Positions 1 to 5,423 of a DNA stretch of 6,211 nt are shown piece by piece (the stretch's first letter is position 1; each line of letters opens with the position of its first letter). This DNA is from Pseudomonadota bacterium (GTDB lineage: Bacteria > Pseudomonadota > Alphaproteobacteria > HIMB59 > GCA-002718135): contig JAQBWI010000066.1 in the NCBI GenBank assembly GCA_027625355.1, forward strand, positions 1 to 6,211. The letters are read 5' to 3'. Made by a program: the position numbers and the translations under genes. Under the pieces are notes generated by a model, which saw only the letters and a list, made by a program, of their open reading frames with translations, had not been told where the DNA came from and searched no databases.

Positions 1-45
1 AAAATTCTCTATTTCAAAGGTTTGCTTTTGACCTAAAATCTTCAT
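1..45 (-). CDS. Possible 5' end of an unrecognised gene (partial, runs off window start)
   Basis: An ATG at 45-43 opens a minus-strand frame of 15 codons (MKILGQKQTFEIENF) that continues past the window edge. The frame is closed upstream by TAA at 54-52, so this ATG is the first possible start. There is no clear Shine-Dalgarno, and the bases just upstream are AT-rich (TTATAC). The fragment is too short to identify, and an open frame of this size can occur by chance. Confidence 0.3.
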   Translation of the reverse strand, partial: MKILGQKQTFEIENF

Positions 46-128
46 GTATAATTATTATCTGAGTCGCTTATGACAGTTTTTTGAATTTTATTAAAATTTC
101 AAGATATCAACAACTTTTTAGTATGTGT

Positions 129-158
129 AAAAAAAACGACTACTATATCTTGATATAG
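129..158 (-). terminator. Small palindrome followed by a T8 run, possible weak terminator
   Basis: Bases 143-149 (ctatatc) and 152-158 (gatatag) form a perfect 7-bp inverted repeat with a 2-base centre. Read on the minus strand it is followed, after 6 bases, by eight T (136-129). It lies downstream of the larger hairpin at 169-198 and could be a second termination point for the 56-residue ORF. The stem is AT-rich, and a 2-base loop is too tight without losing a pair, so a protein-binding palindrome is an equally good reading. Confidence 0.25.
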
Positions 159-168
159 GTAAGTTTAA

Positions 169-198
169 TATCTCTGACTCCTATAAGAGTCAGAGATA
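169..198 (-). terminator. Perfect 12-bp hairpin after the 56-residue ORF, terminator-like
   Basis: Bases 169-180 (tatctctgactc) and 187-198 (gagtcagagata) are exact reverse complements around a 6-base loop. On the minus strand the hairpin starts 13 bases after the stop codon of the small gene at 382-212, the usual place for a terminator or a 3'-end-stabilising hairpin. The U-tract on that side is poor (TTAAAC), so intrinsic termination here is uncertain. A T8 run lies about 30 bases further on. Apart from this and the 129-158 palindrome, I see nothing supportable in 46-211. Confidence 0.5.
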
Positions 199-211
199 GT
201 ATTGAGATTTA

Positions 212-382
212 TTAATCCTTTTGTTTTTTATATTTGATAAATGAAACGTGAACCTCTTTAGTTGTTTGTTTAGGTTCATCAGCCTCATAAGCTTCTATGA
301 TAGATTGTTCTAGAATACCTATCTTTTCACCTTCAGCTTGTCTTTTTTTGATTAGGTCATAAAGACCTTTGACTGTTGCCAT
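212..382 (-). CDS. Small conserved-looking hypothetical protein, 56 aa
   Basis: The frame runs from ATG (382-380) to TAA (214-212) and gives 56 residues, beginning MATVKGLYDLIKKRQAEGEK and ending IKYKKQKD. An AAGGAG Shine-Dalgarno (393-388 on the minus strand) sits 5 bases before the ATG, which fixes the start and argues strongly that the frame is translated. The product is soluble and highly charged: a probable amphipathic N-terminal helix (residues 5-34) is followed by a polar linker and a basic tail. There is no signal peptide, membrane span or cysteine. It lies 101 bases downstream of the M16 protease on the same strand, but a promoter-like sequence in that gap and the terminator-like hairpin after the stop suggest its own transcript. 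I do not recognise the family. A small nucleic-acid- or protein-binding accessory is conceivable from the charge alone, which is weak evidence. Confidence 0.75.
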   Translation of the reverse strand: MATVKGLYDLIKKRQAEGEKIGILEQSIIEAYEADEPKQTTKEVHVSFIKYKKQKD

Positions 383-410
383 ATATGCTCCTTTAGCGTT
401 ATTATTTTAT

Positions 411-446
411 GTCCGAAGCAAGTAGAGTTTTTTCTAAATCACGGAC
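411..446 (-). promoter_or_regulatory. Possible 5' leader hairpin of the 56-aa gene
   Basis: GTCCG (411-415) and CGGAC (442-446) are complementary. Inside them TAGA (423-426) and TCTA (433-436) can also pair. The outer arm falls at the transcription start predicted from the promoter at 453-481, so the mRNA would begin with this hairpin, leaving about 28 nt to the start codon. The outer stem is only 5 bp with a large partly paired interior, so this is suggestive only. Confidence 0.3.
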
Positions 447-452
447 AAAATT

Positions 453-481
453 ATTATATTATAGAATTTTGATGCTTTAAA
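453..481 (-). promoter_or_regulatory. Sigma70-like promoter for the 56-aa gene
   Basis: On the minus strand TTTAAA (481-476) is separated by 17 bases from TATAAT (458-453), a perfect -10 hexamer. A second TATAAT overlaps it at 463-458. The -35 matches TTGACA at four of six positions. Predicted transcription starts near 446. In such AT-rich DNA chance TATAAT boxes are common; the correct spacing and the Shine-Dalgarno-led gene downstream make this one plausible. Confidence 0.45.
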
Positions 482-483
482 GG

Positions 484-3252
484 TTATTCAGAAATAAAAT
501 TAACATCTTCTAAATATTTATCATCAAAATATTGTTTAGCTAATGAAGCAATTTCATTTAGAGTAATACTATCAACCATAGTATTTAAATAAGTTAATTG
601 TTCTATATTAAGATCAAATTTAATAGCATTTAAAATAGAATTTAACCAAAAGGCATTAGTGTTTCGAGCGCTATCATTGCCATTCTTTATCGTTAATTTT
701 TGATTATCTAAAATTTTTAAATCAAAATCCTTATTTTTAATTTTTTCTAATAGAATATCTATTTTTTGATTTATAGTTTCGACATTATTTGGATCCGATT
801 GGTAGTAAATATAGTAGGCCGTAACTTCTTTAGGGTACTTTTCATCTAAATATTTACTACTTGATATTGAATAGACTAGATTGTCTTTTTCTCTAATCTC
901 ATCAAAAAGTAATTTATCTAATATACCTAATAATAAATAAGACTTAAGTTTTTCCCGGTAACTATATTTAAAGTCTTTAAAATATAATCTAAAAACAGAT
1001 GCTTTTTTAGGATCATCTTCTTTATATTCTATATATTCTCTATTTTGAGTATATCGAATTCCATGATCAATATGAGGGTCGTCTCTAACAGTGTTAGGTA
1101 GACTTCCGATATATTGTTCAATTAAAGGTTCAATTGTTGCAAATTCAAAATCTCCGACAATAACAAAATCAAAACTACCCCCATCCATAAATCGATCTTC
1201 ATAAAATTCTTGAACATGTTTTAAATTTATTTTTTTTAAATATTCAGCATCCGCATACTGGGTTCGTGGATGGTTTTGATACAATTTTTTTCGATAATCT
1301 AGGTTTGATTGATGTTTAGGGTTTGAGGCATCAATATTATATTGATTAATTTCTTTTTCTTTAAATTGATCAACATGAGATTGTTTAATTCTTAAGTCAG
1401 TAAAATTTAAATAAAGCATTTTGAACATATTTTCTAAATTCTCATTATTCGCTTTACCAACAATACCTTCACCTAATTCAGTTATCGTTGGAAAGACATC
1501 AACAAAATTTTGAGAAAATAAATTATCTTTTTCAGTAACTGATAAATTACCTAAATCTGCAGATGCTAAAATGTTGTCAGTAAATTTTGCAGACGGCAAT
1601 TTATCTAAATCTGCTGTTGAATAGCCCCCAAAACTAAATGCTTTAAGACGAATTTCATCTGCCTCAAAGTCTGTTTTCTTTAACCAAATATCTGCACCAT
1701 TTTCTAAAGTAATTTTTACAACATTGGTATTTGGATATCTTTTTCTTTTGATTATTTTAGAACCAGTTAATTCTTTATCTAATAATTCTACTTTTTTTAA
1801 TTCGAATTCATATGGCGCAATATCTTTTGCAGCTATTTTTAATTGTAAATTTCTAATTTCTTCTTCACTTGGCAGATCTTTAATGTAGTCAGGTGCTTTA
1901 ATAGTAATTAATTGATTGTCCCCTTTAATATATTTTTGAAAATATAAATTTAGATCTTCAGTCGTGATTTCTGATAAAATATTAGACGTATATTCAAGTT
2001 CTTTTTCAGGACCAGAGATCATTTCATCATACTCAAAATGCCTTACATACTCATCTATAAAACTATCCGAGGTACGTGTATTTTGTTTAGTTATATTTTG
2101 TTGTAAATATTCAATTCTTTTTTGTTTAGCAAGGATCAGTTCATCCTCTAAAAAACCATAACGATTAATTTGTTCTAAGATCGTTAAAAAATCTTCAATT
2201 CCTTCTAAAATCTCATCATCTTTTAAAGAAGTTGAAGTGATTAAATACTCATCTAAATCTGAAATTTGAAAATCACCAAGCTGACTACTAAAATTAGCAT
2301 TATCATTTTTTTCTAATATTTCATTATTACGGCGTTGGAATATATCTTCTATTAAAGATCGGATAAATACTAAATGATAATTTTCAAAAGTATTTAATTT
2401 TTTAAATGAATTTTTTTCCCATACAGTAAAATCAATTCTATCGACTAACTCATCTTGATACGCAAAATATTTCTTCTCGGTAAAATCAGGAATTTTATAA
2501 CTTGGCTCTTCTAAGGTTTCTGAATTTACAAATCCTGAAAAATATTTATCTATTAAAGGTTCTATCTCTGCTGCTTTTATGTCCCCAATAATAAACACAC
2601 CCATCCGATTGGGTTGATACCATTTTTGATAATAATCAATTGCGTCTTGATATTTAAAATTTTGAATAACTTCTATGGTACCAATTGGGTCTCGCTCTGC
2701 AATTCTTGATTGATCATAAATATAAGTTTTTAACTGATCGAAATATTCTTCATCGCCTCCAAACTTTCTTCGCCATTCCTCTTCAACTATTTTTCTTTCT
2801 CTTTCAAAAGCTTCAGGTTCAAGTGATAAATTTTGACTAATATCGGCTAAGATTTGTATGGCAGTTTCAACATCTTGTTGACGTTCTGTTGGAATTTCAA
2901 AGTCATATACGGTTTCAAAGTAACTAGCATAAGCGTTATAGTGTGAACCTAAATTAAGTCCAATCGATCCTAAATATTCATCGATTTTTTTTTTAGGGAA
3001 ATTTTTTGATCCATTATAAGCCATATGCTCTAATAAATGCGCAAGACCTCTTTGATGGTCTTCTTCCATCATCGACCCAGACTTAATAAATAATCTCATT
3101 GAGACTTTATCTTTTGGTGTTGAATTTTCTCTTATGTAATAGGTTAAACCATTATCAAGTTTGCCATACGTTATAGCTGGATCTAATGGAAAGATATTTT
3201 CTGCTTGTAAAGGAGCAATAGTTAAAAATAGAAATATAAGAAGTTTTTTCAT
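484..3252 (-). CDS. Exported M16 family zinc metallopeptidase, PqqL-like, 922 aa
   Basis: This is a complete two-half M16 (pitrilysin/insulinase clan) protease; its 922 residues are close to the length of E. coli PqqL. Residues 1-17 (MKKLLIFLFLTIAPLQA) form a signal peptide with an AxxLQA-type cleavage before E18, so the enzyme should act in the periplasm. The catalytic HxxEH motif is HLLEH at 72-76: H72 and H76 bind zinc and E75 is the general base. The third ligand is probably E159 in the ERERKIVEEEWR segment, with E152 the supporting acidic residue. The first M16_C-type domain spans about 205-385 (FIIGD at 220-224). The second half (about 510-900) has no HxxEH, as expected for the inactive half, but keeps the substrate-gripping R787 and Y794 pair (REKDNLVY). 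Members cleave peptides inside a closed chamber; the substrate here is unknown. The start overlaps the stop of the upstream membrane gene, so it is probably translated by coupling; its own Shine-Dalgarno is weak. Confidence 0.95.
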   Translation of the reverse strand: MKKLLIFLFLTIAPLQAENIFPLDPAITYGKLDNGLTYYIRENSTPKDKVSMRLFIKSGSMMEEDHQRGLAHLLEHMAYNGSKNFPKKKIDEYLGSIGLNLGSHYNAYASYFETVYDFEIPTERQQDVETAIQILADISQNLSLEPEAFERERKIVEEEWRRKFGGDEEYFDQLKTYIYDQSRIAERDPIGTIEVIQNFKYQDAIDYYQKWYQPNRMGVFIIGDIKAAEIEPLIDKYFSGFVNSETLEEPSYKIPDFTEKKYFAYQDELVDRIDFTVWEKNSFKKLNTFENYHLVFIRSLIEDIFQRRNNEILEKNDNANFSSQLGDFQISDLDEYLITSTSLKDDEILEGIEDFLTILEQINRYGFLEDELILAKQKRIEYLQQNITKQNTRTSDSFIDEYVRHFEYDEMISGPEKELEYTSNILSEITTEDLNLYFQKYIKGDNQLITIKAPDYIKDLPSEEEIRNLQLKIAAKDIAPYEFELKKVELLDKELTGSKIIKRKRYPNTNVVKITLENGADIWLKKTDFEADEIRLKAFSFGGYSTADLDKLPSAKFTDNILASADLGNLSVTEKDNLFSQNFVDVFPTITELGEGIVGKANNENLENMFKMLYLNFTDLRIKQSHVDQFKEKEINQYNIDASNPKHQSNLDYRKKLYQNHPRTQYADAEYLKKINLKHVQEFYEDRFMDGGSFDFVIVGDFEFATIEPLIEQYIGSLPNTVRDDPHIDHGIRYTQNREYIEYKEDDPKKASVFRLYFKDFKYSYREKLKSYLLLGILDKLLFDEIREKDNLVYSISSSKYLDEKYPKEVTAYYIYYQSDPNNVETINQKIDILLEKIKNKDFDLKILDNQKLTIKNGNDSARNTNAFWLNSILNAIKFDLNIEQLTYLNTMVDSITLNEIASLAKQYFDDKYLEDVNFISE

Positions 3253-3416
3253 TTATTTTTTTTAACTTCTATTCTCCATAATATAAAAAAAAGTAGAATT
3301 AATGCTGGCTGTAAAATGACAAAAATTACTATATTAGCTAATTCATAGCCCATTCCAGTTACATCTCCAATTACTTCTAAAACCAAGACACACCAGTTAA
3401 AAAAACTATTAATCAT
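3249..3416 (-). CDS. Small single-span membrane protein coupled to the M16 protease, 55 aa
   Basis: ATG (3416-3414) to TGA (3251-3249) encodes 55 residues starting MINSFFNWCVLVLEVIGDVT. The TGA overlaps the protease ATG as ATGA, the classic arrangement for translational coupling. A strongly hydrophobic segment at about residues 28-47 (ANIVIFVILQPALILLFFIL) is followed by a basic tail (WRIEVKKNK), predicting one membrane span with the C-terminus in the cytoplasm. A moderately hydrophobic helix lies at 4-16. Glycines in the GDVTGMGYE turn (17-25) and the proline at 37 look like structural positions of a conserved family rather than random sequence. The frame is closed upstream by TGA, so no earlier ATG is available; the Shine-Dalgarno is weak. 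I cannot name a family. The linkage suggests a partner, anchor or regulator of the exported protease; that role is inferred only from gene order. Confidence 0.8.
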   Translation of the reverse strand: MINSFFNWCVLVLEVIGDVTGMGYELANIVIFVILQPALILLFFILWRIEVKKNK

Positions 3417-3502
3417 TAATATTATTATTCATTTCACATTCTTTAAGATAAAGAAATGATTAAAATCAAATTTTTAACACAATTTTTTATTATTATTATT
3501 TT

Positions 3503-4015
3503 GTGCTTAAAAAAATATATTTACTAGCATTTTTTTTATCCTTACTAACTAGCCATAGTTATTCACAAAATTTAGATGAAATTAAAAAATATGAGTCTTG
3601 TGCAGATGAATTATTAATATCCAACTTTAAAACTAAAGTTGATGATTACTTCTTTGCGCATTTTGAAACTGAAATTGATGATTATTTATCCCTATCCATC
3701 ATGGATAAGATAAAAAGTAATCAAGTATATGAGTGGTTTTATGAAGATTGTGAAAAGCAAGCCCAAACAAAACCTATAGCATTTGATTTAAAAAATACTC
3801 TTTATAAAGAAGACATAAATGAAGTGACTTCTAAAGTTTTTGAAAGATGTGCAGATGAAAGATATGTTCTTGAATTTGGGGATACCTATTCTCAATTCCT
3901 AGATCTTAATCTTAAAGAGAAAATGAAGCAGCAGATTGAATATGAGTGGTTTGTTGAAGCTTGTGAAGATGAATATCGAACTTATCCAATTAAATTCAAA
4001 TTGAAATATTATTAA
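3503..4015 (+). CDS. Exported protein of unknown function with an internal duplication, 170 aa
   Basis: The frame opens with GTG at 3503 directly at a signal peptide (MLKKIYLLAFFLSLLTSHSYS, cleavage before Q22), which supports this start although no Shine-Dalgarno is evident. The mature part is two copies of one module. Copy 1 (about 33-97) and copy 2 (about 116-168) both show CADE, then YEWF, then a cysteine 7 residues after its Y, then P-I-x-F-x-L-K 15 residues after that Y. Copy 1 is 12 residues longer because it carries a nested duplication: NFKTKVDDYF (41-50) and HFETEIDDYL (53-62). Each module has one early and one late cysteine (C33/C83 and C116/C154), so a disulfide per module in the periplasm is likely. 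The product is acidic and mostly helical in appearance. The gene diverges from the membrane protein/protease pair and converges on the next gene. I do not recognise the family. Confidence 0.85.
   Translation: MLKKIYLLAFFLSLLTSHSYSQNLDEIKKYESCADELLISNFKTKVDDYFFAHFETEIDDYLSLSIMDKIKSNQVYEWFYEDCEKQAQTKPIAFDLKNTLYKEDINEVTSKVFERCADERYVLEFGDTYSQFLDLNLKEKMKQQIEYEWFVEACEDEYRTYPIKFKLKYY
3623..3694 (+). repeat. 36-bp in-frame tandem duplication inside the 170-aa gene
   Basis: Bases 3623-3658 and 3659-3694 encode two consecutive 12-residue units sharing the pattern F-x-T-x-[VI]-D-D-Y. The DNA copies are still clearly alike (both contain gatgatta in register). The second copy of the larger module lacks this extra unit, so the duplication arose in copy 1 only. 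Confidence 0.65.
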
Positions 4016-4347
4016 TTATTCTCTGATTTATCTAAATCATTACCTTTATCTTCTTTATCCTCACTAATTTCTAGAGTAATGGCACAAAAATTTGACACCT
4101 CATCATAAACTTTAATTTGTTCCGCCTCAGGTAACTTAGAAATATTATCCAAATCTTCATTGCTATATTTGTTACTTAACGTTTTAACCATGCAGGTACA
4201 GTATTCGTTAGCTTTTTCAGCTCCTAAGTATTGTTTGGATTGAGGGTAGCAGCCTCGATATAAGGTTTTTTCATATTCATCGGTCATTGCAAAAAGCGAA
4301 GAAATACTGTTTAGAAAAAACAAGATTATAAAAAAAAATATTTTCAA
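4012..4347 (-). CDS. Small exported four-cysteine protein of unknown function, 111 aa
   Basis: The frame starts at TTG (4347-4345), immediately followed by a signal peptide (MKIFFFIILFFLNSISSLFA, cleavage before residue 21). A TAA lies directly upstream in frame and the next Met (residue 21) would lose the signal, so TTG is the best start. The mature protein is about 90 residues and helical, with cysteines at 33, 50, 52 and 88. The pattern is C-x16-C-x-C-x35-C, with Y49-C-T-C52 at the centre. Two disulfides, or metal or cofactor binding by the CxC, are possible; no CxxCH haem motif is present. The tail (95-111) is highly charged and probably disordered. The stop codon overlaps that of the convergent gene on the other strand. 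Small periplasmic proteins of this build are common and mostly uncharacterised, and I cannot assign a function. Confidence 0.8.
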   Translation of the reverse strand: MKIFFFIILFFLNSISSLFAMTDEYEKTLYRGCYPQSKQYLGAEKANEYCTCMVKTLSNKYSNEDLDNISKLPEAEQIKVYDEVSNFCAITLEISEDKEDKGNDLDKSENN

Positions 4348-4394
4348 TTATATGATCTTAAAGGTTTATTTTATAAAAATAAATTTATAAATAT

Positions 4395-4423
4395 TTGCTT
4401 TGATTGTTTGAATGATATATAAT
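4395..4423 (+). promoter_or_regulatory. Sigma70-like promoter for the structured RNA
   Basis: TTGCTT (4395-4400) and a perfect TATAAT (4418-4423) are separated by exactly 17 bases. Transcription should begin 6-8 bases after the -10, at about 4429-4431, which is the first base pairs of the RNA's closing helix. The match between predicted start and independently seen structure supports both the promoter and the strand of the RNA. Confidence 0.6.
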
Positions 4424-4427
4424 CATA

Positions 4428-4609
4428 TTAGGTAAGGTTTATTAGTTCTATGAAGGCTAGATATTAACATTGTCCTTGCTGACTAAAATGTTAATTTCCA
4501 GCCTTCAGTTACAATGCCCACCTACTCGACAGTGCCAGCTTTTAAAAATTGTCTGTTACTGAAAATCGTTTAGGAATAACTGTACGGTTCAATAAATCAT
4601 TTTACCTAA
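4428..4609 (+). ncRNA. Structured RNA of about 180 nt, family not identified
   Basis: The segment folds into a closed three-way structure. The closing helix P1 pairs 4428-4435 with 4602-4609 (8 bp) and continues 4436-4443 with 4591-4598 (8 bp, one G-U), with only 4599-4601 bulged. P2 (4452-4506) pairs GAAGGCT with AGCCTTC, then GA with TC, then ATTAACATT with AATGTTAAT: 18 bp with two single mismatches and a 15-nt loop (4472-4486). P3 follows P2 without a gap: 4507-4511/4577-4581, 4521-4524/4571-4574, 4527-4529/4566-4568 and 4530-4533/4558-4561. No convincing protein-coding frame covers it. Length and closing stem recall 6S RNA, but the large separate P2 arm does not fit the 6S rod, and I see no SRP, RNase P, tmRNA or known riboswitch signature. 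It could be a new ncRNA, a divergent known class, or the leader of the operon starting at 4712. Confidence 0.7.
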
Positions 4610-4622
4610 AATAAATAAATAA

Positions 4623-4699
4623 GAACGTAAGTTTTTATATGGGAAAAATGAATATAGTCAGCAAACTAGATCTATTTATCTTTTATGAGCTTTACGTTC
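4623..4699 (+). promoter_or_regulatory. Long-range inverted repeat ending at the ribosome binding site of the operon
   Basis: GAACGTAAG (4623-4631) is complementary to CTTTACGTTC (4690-4699), 9 bp with one bulged T. The 3' arm ends one base before the AGGAAGG Shine-Dalgarno (4700-4706) of the first gene, so the hairpin would present or mask the translation start. Stretch 4632-4689 would be a 58-nt loop. Chance is possible for a 9-bp repeat, but its position beside the ribosome binding site is notable. Confidence 0.4.
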
Positions 4700-4734
4700 A
4701 GGAAGGTAAATATGAAATCAAAGAAAGAAAATAA
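4639..4734 (+). CDS. Possible 31-codon upstream ORF overlapping the operon start
   Basis: ATG at 4639 opens a frame of 31 residues (begins MGKMNIVSKLDLFIFYELYV) ending at TAA 4732-4734, past the next gene's Shine-Dalgarno and ATG at 4712. A second Met lies at 4648. No good Shine-Dalgarno precedes either. If translated, ribosomes would open the hairpin at 4623-4699 and could regulate the 89-residue gene. It may equally be a chance frame. Confidence 0.25.
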   Translation: MGKMNIVSKLDLFIFYELYVQEGKYEIKERK

Positions 4735-4981
4735 GATAGAAAAACTATCTGATCATCAAAAATTAATTAATTTGCTAGCCATTAATGGTGAAACAGACAT
4801 CAATAGATTTTTACAGTCTATTGATAAAGTTTTTACTGAAATTTTCCATGTAAAAAAAACAGAACTCCCTTGGTACAACACTAATTCTAGTGATGAATGG
4901 GATAGTTTTATGCGTAAATCAAGACTAGCTTTTTGTCTTATGTATTACCGTTTAATTAAAAAAGATAGGACTTATCACTAA
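4712..4981 (+). CDS. Unrecognised small protein, first gene of nuclease operon, 89 aa
   Basis: The start is ATG at 4712, preceded at 5 bases by AGGAAGG (4700-4706). The longer frame from 4685 would put this Shine-Dalgarno inside the gene and has none of its own, so I reject it. The 89-residue product is basic at the N-terminus (MKSKKENKIEKL) and looks helical, with hydrophobic helices at about 14-24, 31-46 and 65-82. Two tryptophans (W54, W63) flank a polar N/S/D-rich turn (NTNSSDEWD). The C-terminal helix (AFCLMYYRLIKK) ends in a basic tail. There is no signal peptide or clear membrane span. The stop codon shares one base with the next start (TAATG). No family is recognised. Location ahead of three overlapping genes and a PD-(D/E)XK nuclease suggests a shared function. 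Confidence 0.75.
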   Translation: MKSKKENKIEKLSDHQKLINLLAINGETDINRFLQSIDKVFTEIFHVKKTELPWYNTNSSDEWDSFMRKSRLAFCLMYYRLIKKDRTYH

Positions 4982-5142
4982 TGGATAAAATTACTGAAAT
5001 TAGAATTGAAGAAGTAATCGATGAAGAGAATAACCAGCACTACTATTGGATTTACTATTATAAAAATGATGAAATCAAAATAATCGGTAAATCATCAGTA
5101 AAACCACAGTGCTATAGACAAATCGCGAGGTATAAAAAATGA
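4981..5142 (+). CDS. Unrecognised very small protein, second gene of nuclease operon, 53 aa
   Basis: ATG at 4981 overlaps the preceding TAA by one base, and the TGA at 5140-5142 overlaps the next ATG by four. AGGA (4967-4970) lies 10 bases before the start. The 53 residues begin MDKITEIRIEEVIDEENNQH. Alternating hydrophobic patterns (TEIRIEEV, YYWIYYYK, EIKIIGKS) suggest a three-stranded antiparallel sheet followed by a short helix (CYRQIARYKK). The aromatic strand YYWIYYY (21-27) and basic C-terminus would suit a small binding module, perhaps for nucleic acid or a partner, but this is speculation from pattern. It is too short for most gene callers, yet its exact fit between two neighbours supports it. 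Confidence 0.75.
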   Translation: MDKITEIRIEEVIDEENNQHYYWIYYYKNDEIKIIGKSSVKPQCYRQIARYKK

Positions 5143-5423
5143 CAAATTATTTTAAAAATAAACTTAAAGACCGATTAACGTATTGTAGAGATTGGAAGCA
5201 TTCAATTGATCTCTATTTAGCAAATAGGGAAATTACTAAAAAGGCTGACGAGGAATACTATAAAACAAGGCCTTTTTTGAAACTTATTTTAAATTTTTAT
5301 TTTTTACCGTACAATTTGCTTAAACTTATTAGATATCTAAGAATAAGACATGAATATAAAAAAAATGAAATTGAAATCAAAGTCTTAAATGAACAAATTT
5401 ATGAATTGAGAAAAAATGATTGA
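5139..5423 (+). CDS. Unrecognised basic protein with a hydrophobic centre, third gene of nuclease operon, 94 aa
   Basis: The ATG overlaps the previous stop by 4 bases (ATGA), and GAGG (5127-5130) lies 8 bases upstream. The 94-residue product has a basic, helical N-terminal part (1-44), then a hydrophobic stretch at about 45-67 (FLKLILNFYFLPYNLLKLI, with P57 in the middle). A charged C-terminal helix (68-92, RIRHEYKKNEIEIKVLNEQI) has heptad-like spacing consistent with a short coiled coil. The centre could be a membrane-inserted hairpin or simply a buried helix pair: it is short, and aromatic and basic residues border it. There is no signal peptide. The stop overlaps the start of the nuclease gene by 8 bases. 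I do not recognise the family. Confidence 0.75.
   Translation: MTNYFKNKLKDRLTYCRDWKHSIDLYLANREITKKADEEYYKTRPFLKLILNFYFLPYNLLKLIRYLRIRHEYKKNEIEIKVLNEQIYELRKND

Noticed and set aside
81..102. AT-only inverted repeat ttgaa...ttcaa
   Set aside because: It consists almost entirely of A and T with a tight loop and a bulge; such repeats are expected by chance in this composition.
399..446. Short open stretch reading VRDLEKTLLASDIK then stop on the minus strand, upstream of the 56-aa gene
   Set aside because: It looks protein-like but has no start codon in frame after the upstream TAA and overlaps the leader hairpin; probably chance or an unprovable gene remnant.
1964..2161. 65-codon plus-strand open frame
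   Set aside because: It lies wholly antisense inside the M16 protease gene, has no Shine-Dalgarno, and its serine-rich sequence is the usual shadow of a coding strand.
4428..4609. Retron msr-msd RNA, because the ends form an inverted repeat
   Set aside because: No reverse transcriptase is present in the window, and the downstream genes show no such motifs.
4428..4609. Firm call of 6S RNA
   Set aside because: Length and closing stem fit, but the strong independent 55-nt P2 hairpin is unlike the single long 6S rod. It remains a possibility for a covariance-model search.
4685..4711. Upstream start (9 extra residues) for the 89-aa gene
   Set aside because: The AGGAAGG Shine-Dalgarno at 4700-4706 points to ATG 4712; the earlier ATG lacks one.
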